Under the pieces are notes generated by a model. It saw nothing but the letters and a program-made list of their open reading frames with translations. It searched no databases and was not told the origin of the DNA. From Candidatus Brocadiia bacterium (GTDB taxonomy: Bacteria > Planctomycetota > MHYJ01 > WSZJ01), in the NCBI GenBank assembly GCA_013360825.1, contig JABWAY010000248.1, positions 1-8,348 on the forward strand: a stretch of 8,348 nt of DNA. The letters are read 5' to 3'. Below, one piece after another: positions 1 through 5,863 of the stretch (positions are counted from its first letter, which is position 1; each line of letters begins with the position of its first letter). A program made the position numbers and the translations under genes.

Positions 1-1
1 C

Positions 2-49
2 TGCCGGTTCCGATAATTCTGGCCGGAAGGTTTCCGGAAATTCTGACCG
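2..49 (+). repeat. Left terminal inverted repeat of the IS21 element
   Basis: Two related boxes make up this end. The outer box is at about 12-26 and contains AATTCTGGCCGG. The inner box is at 31-49 and contains TTCCGGAAATTCTGACCG. The inner box is an exact inverted copy of 2356-2374 at the right end. Repeated transposase-binding boxes at each end are a known feature of IS21-family elements. Confidence 0.85.
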
Positions 50-117
50 GGTCGTCGCTCCCGTAGGGTTGCCGACATCGTCCGCGATCGGGCGGACCGG
101 TAGTCGGAGCCCAAGGA

Positions 118-1497
118 ATGATCGACCTGTTGAAGAGGCACGCGGTGCAGGTGCTCAGGGCGGCCGGGCACACGTGGGAGGACGTCGCGCGACGCGTCGA
201 TGTGTCGGAGCGGGCCGCGCGGCGCATCGGAAAGGAGCCTCTCGTGTCCGCTGAGCAGATGATGGAGATTCGCAAGCGTGCGGGTCGACCTCCCATCGTC
301 GACGGCTTCCGCGACTTCGTTGCGAAGGCCCTGGACGACACGCCTGAGTTGCCGGGGGGCGAAGTGCTTCGCCTCATGAGGGAGAAGGGGTACACGGGCG
401 GGAAGTCGGCTGCGTACGAGCTCATCAAGTCCCTGCGCCGCGAACCGGTGCGCTCTCCGCTGGTGCGATTTGAAGGCCTTGCCGGCGAATTCTCGCAGCA
501 CGACTTCGGGGAGGTGACGGTCACGTACCTCTCCGGGGAGTCGGAGACGATCGACTTCTTCGCGTCACGTCTCAAGTACTCGCGCTTCGTGGATGTGGTC
601 CTGACGCCGGACCAGAAGGTCGAGTCGGTCGTGCGGGGACTGATCCACGGATTCGAGGTCTTCGGCGGCGTGCCGCTGGCGTGCGTCTTCGACAACCCGA
701 GGACCATCGTCATCTCGCACAAGAAGCGGGAGTGGAACCCGACCTTTGCCAGGGTCGTGCTGGACTTCAGATTCGCCGCGGAGCTCTGCACGCCGCGACG
801 CGCGAACCAGAAAGGCTCGGTTGAGAATCTCGTGGGCTGGGTGAAGTCGTCCTTCTTCAAGGTCAGGAAGTTCCACGACCGCGAGGACCTCGAAAAGCAG
901 CTCGCCGAATGGCTCGAAGAGGTCAACGACCGCCGGCCGTGCCGGGCCACCGGGATCATTCCGCGCGTCCGGCTGAAGGAGGAGCGGCGGCGCCTGCGGC
1001 CGATCAAGTGCCGCGCGAACAAATACGCGCTGCACTTTCCCGTCGTCGTGGGGCCGACCGGGATGGTCGAGCACGATGGCGTCCGCTACGCGATGCCACC
1101 GAAGTCCATAGGGATTCCCGGCACGCTGCATCTCTACCCGGATAGCGTCCGCATCGTCGCAGGGCGCCACGAACGCACCCTGCCGCGGTTTCCTGAGGCG
1201 GGGAATTCCGTCTGGGCACCCGAAGACAGGTCCGCGTTGCTCGCCGCGGTGTCGGGCGAGCGCGGCCGGCTCTACGCCAAACGCCAGCAGTTGCTGGAGC
1301 TGGGCAAGGACATGCAGGACTTCCTCACCGAGGTCGTCCACCGCCATCCGCATTGCTGGAAAGGAGACGTCGAGCGGCTTCACGAGCTGCTCTGTCAGCT
1401 CGGTCCATCCGCGCTCCTGGGTGCCGTCTGCGCCGCCATGGACGAGCGCGTCTTCGCCGCTGCGCGAGTCGAGGAATTCGTGGAGGTCCACGCATGA
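118..1497 (+). CDS. istA: IS21-family transposase IstA (DDE recombinase)
   Basis: This 459-residue protein would bind the element's ends and carry out DNA cleavage and strand transfer together with IstB. An N-terminal helix-turn-helix is visible at about residues 17-38 (TWEDVARRVDVSERAARRI). The rve-type integrase core follows, with a DDE triad I assign to D129 (QHDFGEV), D192 (VFDNPRT) and E236 (KGSVENLVGWVKSSFF). The spacing and the KGSVEN context fit IstA. The C-terminal part is the usual beta-rich region. The ATG at 118 is preceded by GGAG at 106-109, a good ribosome-binding distance. The stop overlaps the start of istB as ATGA (1494-1497), implying translational coupling. No frameshift or internal stop is seen, so it may be active. 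A 308-residue antisense reading frame over this gene is a compositional shadow. Confidence 0.95.
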   Translation: MIDLLKRHAVQVLRAAGHTWEDVARRVDVSERAARRIGKEPLVSAEQMMEIRKRAGRPPIVDGFRDFVAKALDDTPELPGGEVLRLMREKGYTGGKSAAYELIKSLRREPVRSPLVRFEGLAGEFSQHDFGEVTVTYLSGESETIDFFASRLKYSRFVDVVLTPDQKVESVVRGLIHGFEVFGGVPLACVFDNPRTIVISHKKREWNPTFARVVLDFRFAAELCTPRRANQKGSVENLVGWVKSSFFKVRKFHDREDLEKQLAEWLEEVNDRRPCRATGIIPRVRLKEERRRLRPIKCRANKYALHFPVVVGPTGMVEHDGVRYAMPPKSIGIPGTLHLYPDSVRIVAGRHERTLPRFPEAGNSVWAPEDRSALLAAVSGERGRLYAKRQQLLELGKDMQDFLTEVVHRHPHCWKGDVERLHELLCQLGPSALLGAVCAAMDERVFAAARVEEFVEVHA

Positions 1498-2477
1498 CCG
1501 TCGCTATCGACCTGGAACGCCTGCTCCGCCGTCTCCATCTCCCCACTGTGCGACGCCTCTACTCCGAGCTTGAGCGTCGCGCGGAGAAGGAGGGGATGTC
1601 CTACCGGGACTACCTCGCGACCCTGATCGCCGAGGAGGTCGCCCACCGCGCGCAGACCCGCATCGAGCGATCCGTGCGGCGCGCTCGATTCCCCTTCCTC
1701 GCCACCATCGAGGATTTCGATTTCACCTTCCAAACCTCAATCCGCCAGCAACTCCTTGGCAGCTACCTTGGGCCCGAGCTCGTTTCCGAAGCTCGCTCCA
1801 TCGTCTTCCTCGGTCCCAGCGGCACGGGCAAAACGCACCTCGCCGTCTCGATCGCCTACCGCGCGATCCAGAACGGCTTCGAGGCGCTCTTCGTCGACGC
1901 CGATCATCTGCTCGAGAACCTCTCTCGCGCCAGCGAGGAGGGATCGCTGCGCGACGTCCTGCCGCAGTACGTCGAGCCTGACGTGCTCGTCATCGACGAG
2001 GTGGGCTACCTCTCGCATCGCCCCGACGCGGCAAACGTCCTCTTCCAGGTCGTCAACGAGCGCTACCTCAAGAGGCGCCCGATGGTCTTCACGACCAACA
2101 AACCGCCGGCCTCCTGGGGCCGCGTCCTGCACGACTCCGATCTTGCGGAGGCGATCCTGGATCGCGTCCTTGAACGCGGCCGACTGATCGAACTCCGCGG
2201 GCCGTCCTACCGTACCCGGCACATTGAACGGCACGCCGACGAACCCCAAAGGGGGGAGGCGGAGGGGGCACCGCCCCCTCCCGTACCAGAAGAAGGGCGA
2301 AAGCGGCGTGACGGCCAGCCCTTTGGCCGGCGCGCCGGTTTCGCCCAGCCGGAGGCGGTCAGAATTTCCGGAAAACGGCGGTCAGAAATTCTGGAACCCA
2401 CAGAGGTCAGCGACTCCTTCGCTTCGCCTCCTGGCGTTCGAGGGCACGCATGCACTGTTTCACGGTCATGCCTCTGA
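1494..2477 (+). CDS. istB: IS21-family helper ATPase IstB, reading frame runs past the element's end
   Basis: IstB is an AAA+ ATPase, related to DnaC, that remodels target DNA and activates IstA. An N-terminal helical region covers residues 1-75. The ATPase core has Walker A GPSGTGKTH (107-115), Walker B VLVIDEVGYL (164-173) and a sensor-1 TTNKP (200-204). Family members are about 250 residues long, and recognisable homology ends near RTRHIERHADEP (about 241-251). Here the frame has no stop at that point. It continues through a low-complexity Pro/Gly/Arg tail and the right inverted repeat. The element ends at about residue 302, and the frame stops in flanking DNA at residue 327. The ATG at 1494 overlaps the istA stop. 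A longer frame begins at 1353 but lies inside istA and is rejected. Whether the tail is tolerated or trimmed is unknown. Confidence 0.9.
   Translation: MTVAIDLERLLRRLHLPTVRRLYSELERRAEKEGMSYRDYLATLIAEEVAHRAQTRIERSVRRARFPFLATIEDFDFTFQTSIRQQLLGSYLGPELVSEARSIVFLGPSGTGKTHLAVSIAYRAIQNGFEALFVDADHLLENLSRASEEGSLRDVLPQYVEPDVLVIDEVGYLSHRPDAANVLFQVVNERYLKRRPMVFTTNKPPASWGRVLHDSDLAEAILDRVLERGRLIELRGPSYRTRHIERHADEPQRGEAEGAPPPPVPEEGRKRRDGQPFGRRAGFAQPEAVRISGKRRSEILEPTEVSDSFASPPGVRGHACTVSRSCL
2261..2281. other. Perfect GC-rich hairpin inside the 3' part of istB
   Basis: GGAGGGGGC and GCCCCCTCC form a 9 bp perfect stem around an ACC loop. It falls just after the point where IstB homology normally ends. There is no T-run on either side, so it is not a classic intrinsic terminator. 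It could slow transcription leaving the element or reduce read-through entering from the right; this is inference. Confidence 0.5.
2356..2400 (-). repeat. Right terminal inverted repeat of the IS21 element
   Basis: The inner box at 2356-2374 is an exact inverted copy of 31-49. The outer box at 2379-2395 (CGGTCAGAAATTCTGGA) pairs with the left outer box with a few mismatches. The terminus reads ...ACCCA, giving CA at 2399-2400. The istB reading frame is open straight through this repeat. Confidence 0.85.
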
Positions 2478-2763
2478 CCTCTCCGGAGCGCATCGCGTTT
2501 CGGCGACGCATCAGAGTCTTCCGGAACGCGCCCTCGAGCATCTCATCGAGCGGAATTGTTTTCACCTTGCCGCTCCTCACCTCCTCCGCGCGCCGCTTGA
2601 TTTCGGCTTCCTGCTCTGGACTGAGAAACCACGGTCCAGGCAGACTTCCCTCGAGGAGGTCGGCGAGAACCTCGCGCTGACCCGGCCTCAAGCGGAGCGC
2701 GGCTTCGAGGATCTTGTCGAATGTGCTCAGCTTGCGGCGGTGGATCCGGCTGGGGCGCGTCAT
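2407..2763 (-). CDS. Addiction-module antitoxin with a duplicated C-terminal segment
   Basis: This 118-residue protein resembles the putative addiction-module component family (Unstab_antitox type), whose members neutralise a ParE/RelE-like toxin encoded immediately downstream. Residues 19-60 have the family pattern (EAALRLRPGQREVLADLLEG, then acidic and basic helices). Residues 55-82, with VRSGKVKTIP, are followed by a related copy at 84-111, with MRSGEVRGMT. Family members usually have one such segment. The second copy closely matches the C-terminus of the antitoxin at 6550-6804. The ATG at 2763 follows the upstream gene by 34 bp, so it may share the 3618-2798 operon. A TAAGAT box just before the start could also serve as a promoter. 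The toxin that should follow is absent because the IS21 element begins 6 bp after the stop. Confidence 0.75.
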   Translation of the reverse strand: MTRPSRIHRRKLSTFDKILEAALRLRPGQREVLADLLEGSLPGPWFLSPEQEAEIKRRAEEVRSGKVKTIPLDEMLEGAFRKTLMRRRNAMRSGEVRGMTVKQCMRALERQEAKRRSR

Positions 2764-2797
2764 GCGGTTATCTTACCTCTCGCACCGGACGCCGCAC

Positions 2798-3289
2798 TCA
2801 GAGTTCCGCCGCGAGCAGCCGCGCCTGCGCCTCGAGTTCTCCCTCGTCGCTCCATTCGAGGGGCCGCAGGCCGAGTCGCGCGACCGCGGTCAGATAACGG
2901 CTCCGGTTGCCCGTTTCGAGCACCTTGAACTCGTCGCGCTTGATCGTGGCGACGGAGGAGTGGTGAAGCGCCCAAAGCCGGACGGACTCCCGCTTCAGGA
3001 AACCGCGGCGATCGCACAGAAGGATCAGCTCGTCGTAGGTCGTCTGCACTTTCGCGGCCGAAGGCCAGTAGAGCACGACGTCGGTGACGCGGTCGCGCAG
3101 CAGGCGGTCGAACTTCTGGATGTAGTCTTCCCCCGGACGGTCCGGGTCGTCTTCCATGAGGATCACGCGGTGCCCGTGCTCCTTCATGGTCTTCGCGATG
3201 GCGCGACGGACCTGCATCGGCGAAGGGTCTGCGACCGGGCGCCGTGCGGGGTCCCACATGCCCGGACCGAGGAGGAAGACGACGGCCAT
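2798..3289 (-). CDS. Rossmann-like protein resembling nucleoside deoxyribosyltransferase/TIR folds
   Basis: This 163-residue protein opens with a hydrophobic strand and Gly-rich turn (VVFLLGPG, residues 3-10). A long helix follows (MQVRRAIAKTMKEHGH), then a second strand (RVILMED) and a third (TDVVLYWP, 69-76). Next comes VQTTYDELILLCDRRGF, where E87 sits where nucleoside deoxyribosyltransferase and TIR enzymes carry a catalytic Glu. This resemblance is by pattern only; I do not recognise a specific family. If right, it could cleave an N-glycosidic bond in a nucleotide or NAD. It starts 2 bp after the stop of the winged-helix gene, so the two are coupled. There is no signal peptide or membrane segment, so it should be cytoplasmic. 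Alternatives are a nucleotide-binding sensor or a non-enzymatic domain. Confidence 0.6.
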   Translation of the reverse strand: MAVVFLLGPGMWDPARRPVADPSPMQVRRAIAKTMKEHGHRVILMEDDPDRPGEDYIQKFDRLLRDRVTDVVLYWPSAAKVQTTYDELILLCDRRGFLKRESVRLWALHHSSVATIKRDEFKVLETGNRSRYLTAVARLGLRPLEWSDEGELEAQARLLAAEL

Positions 3290-3291
3290 CG

Positions 3292-3618
3292 TCAGTGCCG
3301 GACGCTCTCGATCTCGGCGACCGTGTCGGCCCCGAGGTCGTGCTGCCGGCGCCGGGCGCCCTGGACGAACGCGTCGTAGGAGTCCAGGAGCGCGGCTCCC
3401 CTGCGGCCGAGGGCGTACTCGACCACGAGCCGGCCCTTCGACGAAGGCTGCACCCGAGGGACGATCCAGAGTTCCTTGCGCAGGAACTTGAGGGCACGAT
3501 CGACCTGCGCTGGGTTCAGGCGCAGCTTCTTCTGGAGGTCGCTGAAGCGCATGGCGACCCGGCGCAGCGCGTGGAGGATGCGCAAGTAGTCGGGGTGGGC
3601 GAGGAGTTCAAGAACCAT
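3292..3618 (-). CDS. Winged-helix DNA-binding regulator (ArsR/HxlR-like)
   Basis: This 108-residue protein has a winged helix-turn-helix layout. Helices at residues 1-20 (LELLAHPDYLRILHALRR) are followed by a helix-turn-helix at about 24-48 (RFSDLQKKLRLNPAQVDRAL). A beta wing lies at about 51-70 (WIVPRV...GRLVVEYAL) and a C-terminal helix at 72-90. It is probably the repressor of its own two- or three-gene operon. An inverted repeat lies inside its promoter, and the Rossmann-like gene follows after 2 bp. No metal-binding Cys cluster is visible, so metal sensing is unlikely. The start is the ATG at 3618, which lies very close to the predicted transcription start, suggesting a nearly leaderless message. 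The product could also be the antitoxin-like partner of the following gene. Confidence 0.75.
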   Translation of the reverse strand: MVLELLAHPDYLRILHALRRVAMRFSDLQKKLRLNPAQVDRALKFLRKELWIVPRVQPSSKGRLVVEYALGRRGAALLDSYDAFVQGARRRQHDLGADTVAEIESVRH

Positions 3619-3624
3619 GCTGGT

Positions 3625-3653
3625 AGATTACTTACGAAGTGTAAGCAAGGCAA
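3625..3653 (-). promoter_or_regulatory. Predicted promoter of the winged-helix/Rossmann operon
   Basis: On the - strand, TTGCCT (3653-3648) is separated by exactly 17 bp from TAATCT (3630-3625), a good sigma70-type pair. Transcription would begin within a few bases of the ATG at 3618, giving almost no leader. Confidence 0.55.
3628..3648. promoter_or_regulatory. Operator-like inverted repeat inside the promoter
   Basis: TTACTTAC and GTAAGCAA form an inverted repeat with a 5 bp spacer, matching at 7 of 8 positions. It occupies the space between the -35 and -10 boxes. That position would block RNA polymerase, so the adjacent winged-helix protein is the likely ligand (inference). Confidence 0.55.
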
Positions 3654-3695
3654 CGTTTTTTCGCGGCTGACTTTCGGGTCGACGCGAGGTTCTCC

Positions 3696-3863
3696 GGTTA
3701 ACAAGTCGACTACTCCGCACCGGAGTTGTTGCGTCTTGGAGCCGAAGCTGTTGACCAGAGAATCTCGTTGATGGCAGAACGCCTTTCGCTGGAATGACTT
3801 GCGTCGCGGGGGGCGGGGGGCGAGCTGTTTCGCCGACCGTCTTCCCCGGGGAGTCCAGTTCAC
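3696..3863 (-). repeat. Cassette-boundary spacer R1 (168 bp)
   Basis: This spacer lies between the truncated toxin (3868-4038) and the winged-helix operon. On the + strand it begins GGTTAAC (3696-3702) and ends GTTCAC (3858-3863). Related spacers lie at 6075-6241 (167 bp) and 6865-7031 (167 bp). Shared blocks keep their distances: AAGCTGTTGACCAGAG at +49 is also in R2, and a block at +132 containing CCCCGGGGAGTCCAG is in all three. The middle is diverged. GGTTAAC (3696) and GTTGACC (3750-3756) close a 61 nt imperfect palindrome. The near-identity with R3 extends beyond the core to 3889. It could be an integron attC-like site or a conserved non-coding element. Confidence 0.65.
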
Positions 3864-3867
3864 GCCG

Positions 3868-4038
3868 TCAGCGCCAGCCCCCGCCGCGGAGGACTCGAAG
3901 GGCGAGAGCGACCCCGGAGGAGGCGCCAGCCTGCCCTGAGCGAGCGAAGAAGCGGAGCCCGCGGCGCTCGCTGCGGCGGAAGTACCAGGCGGCGGCCTCG
4001 ACGGCCTCGCTCGTTGCCGCCTGATGGACGCGGATCAC
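3868..4038 (-). pseudogene. Truncated ParE/RelE-like toxin remnant
   Basis: A frame starts with GTG at 4038 and overlaps the upstream antitoxin stop as GTGA. Its first 31 residues (MIRVHQAATSEAVEAAAWYF, then RRSERRGLRFF) match the N-terminus of ParE/RelE-like toxins, including the toxin at 6260-6553, which starts MIRVHPEA. After that the toxin core is missing. The frame runs through Ala/Gly/Ser-rich sequence into the conserved cassette-end block and stops at 56 residues. ParE toxins are usually about 90-100 residues, so this is most likely an internal deletion joining the toxin's 5' end to the cassette tail. Confidence 0.7.
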
Positions 4039-4307
4039 CGCTTGCGGCGCATCCCGCGGCGGACGATCGCGAGCGACTCTTCGGCGGTGTGCCCCTTGAC
4101 AATGCCTGAGCGGAGTTCCTCGAAACGACGGAGGAGCATCGCGTCGAACGCGTCTTCTTCATCTGCGACAGGATCGCGCTCGACGCTGGCGAGCAGGCGG
4201 CGGGCGAGCACCACGCGGTCGCGGGGTTTCAGGCGGAGGCCCGTGACGAAGACCTGCCGGGCGCTGGGCTGGGGGCTGTCGGACTCGGGCGGGTGGTGGC
4301 GAAGCAA
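4035..4307 (-). CDS. Addiction-module antitoxin (orphaned)
   Basis: This 90-residue protein is related to the antitoxin at 6550-6804. A leucine-rich N-terminal part (VTGLRLKPRDRVVLARRLL) is followed by an acidic linker and a basic segment with LRRFEELRSGIVKGHTAEES. It ends in RRGMRRKR. The start is TTG at 4307. This choice is supported by a GAGG box 8 nt upstream and by identical spacing of TATAAT, GAGG and start codon in the paralogue's leader. It would normally neutralise the toxin encoded by the overlapping frame, but that toxin is truncated. The antitoxin may survive as an anti-addiction gene or simply not yet have decayed (inference). Confidence 0.75.
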   Translation of the reverse strand: MLRHHPPESDSPQPSARQVFVTGLRLKPRDRVVLARRLLASVERDPVADEEDAFDAMLLRRFEELRSGIVKGHTAEESLAIVRRGMRRKR

Positions 4308-4312
4308 GGGGA

Positions 4313-4340
4313 GGGCCTCGAAGGGTACGAGGGCATTATA
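4313..4340 (-). promoter_or_regulatory. Promoter -10 box and ribosome-binding site of the antitoxin at 4035-4307
   Basis: A perfect TATAAT lies at 4340-4335 on the - strand, followed by a GAGG ribosome-binding site 8 nt before the TTG start. The interval is strongly similar to that before the paralogous antitoxin at 6550-6804. I see no convincing -35 box. GGTTAAC of the boundary site lies 28 bp upstream of the -10 box, as in the paralogue. Confidence 0.6.
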
Positions 4341-4349
4341 CGAAGGCGC

Positions 4350-4721
4350 TCAAGGCGCCGGAGCGCGGGTTAACAAGTCCGGTAGAAATGCGGGGCGGGG
4401 CGAGATTGGAAGACCGGTGTTGTCAACCTGTAGCGGCTCAAAGCATACTCGGAGAGCGACGTGAGCGGAAAGTTCGTCCCTCGCAAGGTGAAGGCGGCTT
4501 GCATTGGGGTCGGCATTGGAGCGATTCCGGCCGCCAGCGATGGCATCAGCGCCGACTTCGGGGCGAAGAAAGTCCGCATTGCCGCGCTGCGGATACACGG
4601 GGAGCGTGGCGCCTGTCCGGAGCGTGCGGATCTGCGACGCGCGCTTCAGCCGGTAGACTGGCATGGCCTTCTGCCCGAACAGGAGATCGCGTTCGAGGAG
4701 CCAGCGGTCGCCGGGCTTCAC
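4350..4721 (-). CDS. Gene of unknown function coupled to the Fic gene
   Basis: A 123-residue frame starts with GTG at 4721 and overlaps the Fic stop codon as GTGA, the same junction used by the toxin-antitoxin pairs here. The first 50 or so codons have strongly GC-biased third positions and read like a real soluble protein (MKPGDRWLLERDLLFGQKAM, then PVYRLKRASQIRTL). The second half is less convincing and crosses the palindromic boundary site at 4368-4425. A frameshift or truncation by cassette rearrangement near residue 55 is therefore possible. I do not recognise the family. Its position suggests a partner or effector of the Fic protein. A + strand frame with GTG at 4461 and a reasonable ribosome-binding site covers the same DNA and cannot be fully excluded. 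Confidence 0.45.
   Translation of the reverse strand: MKPGDRWLLERDLLFGQKAMPVYRLKRASQIRTLRTGATLPVYPQRGNADFLRPEVGADAIAGGRNRSNADPNASRLHLARDELSAHVALRVCFEPLQVDNTGLPISPRPAFLPDLLTRAPAP
4368..4425. repeat. Cassette-boundary palindrome (58 nt)
   Basis: On the + strand this begins GGTTAAC (4368-4374), followed by AAGTCCGGT. It closes with ACCGGT and GTTGTCA (4419-4425). The arms share AAC and CCGGT with an asymmetric spacer of three extra bases. Length and terminal cores resemble the 61 nt palindromes in spacers R1 and R2. The conserved far end seen in the three 167-168 bp spacers is not found here, so this is either a shorter variant or a remnant. Confidence 0.5.
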
Positions 4722-5848
4722 ATCGATGCGGCGCGGCTTTCGTCGTCGTCGGCCAGCCGGTAGCTCGTGCTTCTGCCGCCGCCTTCGTTCTTGATGAGGA
4801 CGCCGCGCTCCAGCAGATCCTTGATGTCGCGGGCCGCCGTGTCCTGGGAGCTGTTGGTAAGACGCGCATACTTCGACGTGTTCAGGTGCCCCTTCCAGTC
4901 GTGCCCCAGCATCCGATTGATGACGGTGCGCTGACGTTCGTTGACCTGTTTGGCGTTGATCCGTTGCCAGAGCCGGGCCTTGCGGAGAACCGAGGCGAGC
5001 ATGGCATCGGAAGCGCCGATGGCGCGATCCAGGCACCCGAAGAACCACGCGAGCCACGATGTGATGTCGAGCGAGCCGCGCTGGGAGGACTCGAGCTGAA
5101 GGTAGTACTCCTTGCGCTCTGCCTCGATTCCCGAAGACATGCTGTAGAAACGATCCTTCGATCCGTCGGACCGGGAAAGCGCCATCTCGGCAATCGCCCG
5201 CGCGATGCGGCCGTTCCCATCATCGAAGGGGTGGATCGTTACGAACCAGAAATGCGCCACGGCGGCCTTGAGCACGGGGTCCGTGTCGGGCGGCTGATTG
5301 AACCAGTCGAGGAATCGCTTCATCTCGCCCGCCAGACGCATCGCGTCCGGGGCCTGAAAATGGACGCGCTCATTTCCGATCGGTCCCGAGACGACCTGCA
5401 TGGGCCCCCGTTCGTCCGTGCGCCACGCGCCGACGGTGATCCGCTGCATCCCGCTCCGGGCCGTCGGAAAGAGCGCCGCGTGCCATCCGTAGAGCCGCTC
5501 TTCGGTCAGGCGTTGCTCGAAGTTCCTCGTCGCGTCGAGCGTCATCTCCACGATGCCTTCGACTTCCCGTCCGGGCTTGGGCAGCCCCGCGACGTCCAGT
5601 CCGAGCTTGCGCGCAATCGACGAGCGGACCTCGTCGGGTTCGAGCTGTTTGCCTTCGATGGCGGAGGACTTGACGATTTCGCTGGTGAGCGCGGTAACGC
5701 TGGCCTCGGTTCGCAACTCGAATCCCAAGGCCTCCATCCTGCCGAGGTGCCTGCCCTGCTTGTGGCGGACTGCGGATAGCGTTTGGGCCAAGGCCTGAGT
5801 GTCCCAGGCGAACCGGGGCCAGTTGGAAAGCTCGTGGATGTAGGCCAT
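4718..5848 (-). CDS. Fic-domain protein with DUF4172-like N-terminus and C-terminal winged helix
   Basis: Fic enzymes transfer AMP or related groups from nucleotides to protein hydroxyls. This 376-residue protein opens with a DUF4172-like domain (IHELSNWPRFAWD, residues 4-16; GRMEALGF). It carries the Fic active-site motif HPFDDGNGR at 206-214, with the catalytic His and the full HxFx(D/E)GNGR signature. An inhibitory-helix motif SSAIEG at 61-66 fits [S/T]xxxE[G/N] and marks a class II, intramolecularly inhibited Fic. The C-terminus (about 300-365) looks like a winged helix, so it may bind DNA. The ATG at 5848 follows an AAAGGAC ribosome-binding site. All key residues are intact. The next gene overlaps its stop by GTGA. 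The operator cluster upstream suggests autoregulation. Confidence 0.9.
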   Translation of the reverse strand: MAYIHELSNWPRFAWDTQALAQTLSAVRHKQGRHLGRMEALGFELRTEASVTALTSEIVKSSAIEGKQLEPDEVRSSIARKLGLDVAGLPKPGREVEGIVEMTLDATRNFEQRLTEERLYGWHAALFPTARSGMQRITVGAWRTDERGPMQVVSGPIGNERVHFQAPDAMRLAGEMKRFLDWFNQPPDTDPVLKAAVAHFWFVTIHPFDDGNGRIARAIAEMALSRSDGSKDRFYSMSSGIEAERKEYYLQLESSQRGSLDITSWLAWFFGCLDRAIGASDAMLASVLRKARLWQRINAKQVNERQRTVINRMLGHDWKGHLNTSKYARLTNSSQDTAARDIKDLLERGVLIKNEGGGRSTSYRLADDDESRAASM

Positions 5849-5863
5849 GATTCAGGCGTCCTT

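Larger units (their letters stand above)
2..2400 (+). mobile_element. IS21-family insertion sequence, about 2.4 kb
   Basis: The element carries the two-gene layout of the IS21 family: a DDE transposase followed by an AAA+ ATPase helper, overlapping by four bases. It is bounded by inverted repeats that begin TG at position 2 and end CA at position 2400, as usual for this family, and its length is typical. Both transposition genes look intact. The right end sits 6 bp beyond the stop codon of the antitoxin at 2407-2763. IS21 elements make target duplications of about 4 to 8 bp. Only one flanking base is present on the left (C at position 1), so the duplication cannot be checked. The eight bases at 2401-2408 also end in C, which is compatible with an 8 bp duplication but proves nothing. 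The exact ends are inferred from the repeat alignment. Confidence 0.9.

Noticed and set aside
565..1491. 308-codon - strand open frame opposite istA
   Set aside because: Compositional shadow of the transposase gene, with no protein-family pattern.
1353..1493. N-terminal extension of istB
   Set aside because: It lies entirely inside istA and is Arg/Ala-rich low complexity. The ATGA overlap at 1494 is the family's normal start.
2261..2281. Hairpin in istB as an intrinsic terminator
   Set aside because: The stem is strong, but no T-run follows in either direction.
2224..2928. 234-codon + strand frame across the insertion-sequence end and the antitoxin
   Set aside because: It crosses the element boundary and runs antisense to the antitoxin; no coherent protein pattern.
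4388..5779. 463-codon + strand open frame opposite the Fic gene
   Set aside because: It is antisense to a protein with intact Fic motifs. High GC content removes stops from the complementary frames. No recognisable domain or ribosome-binding site.
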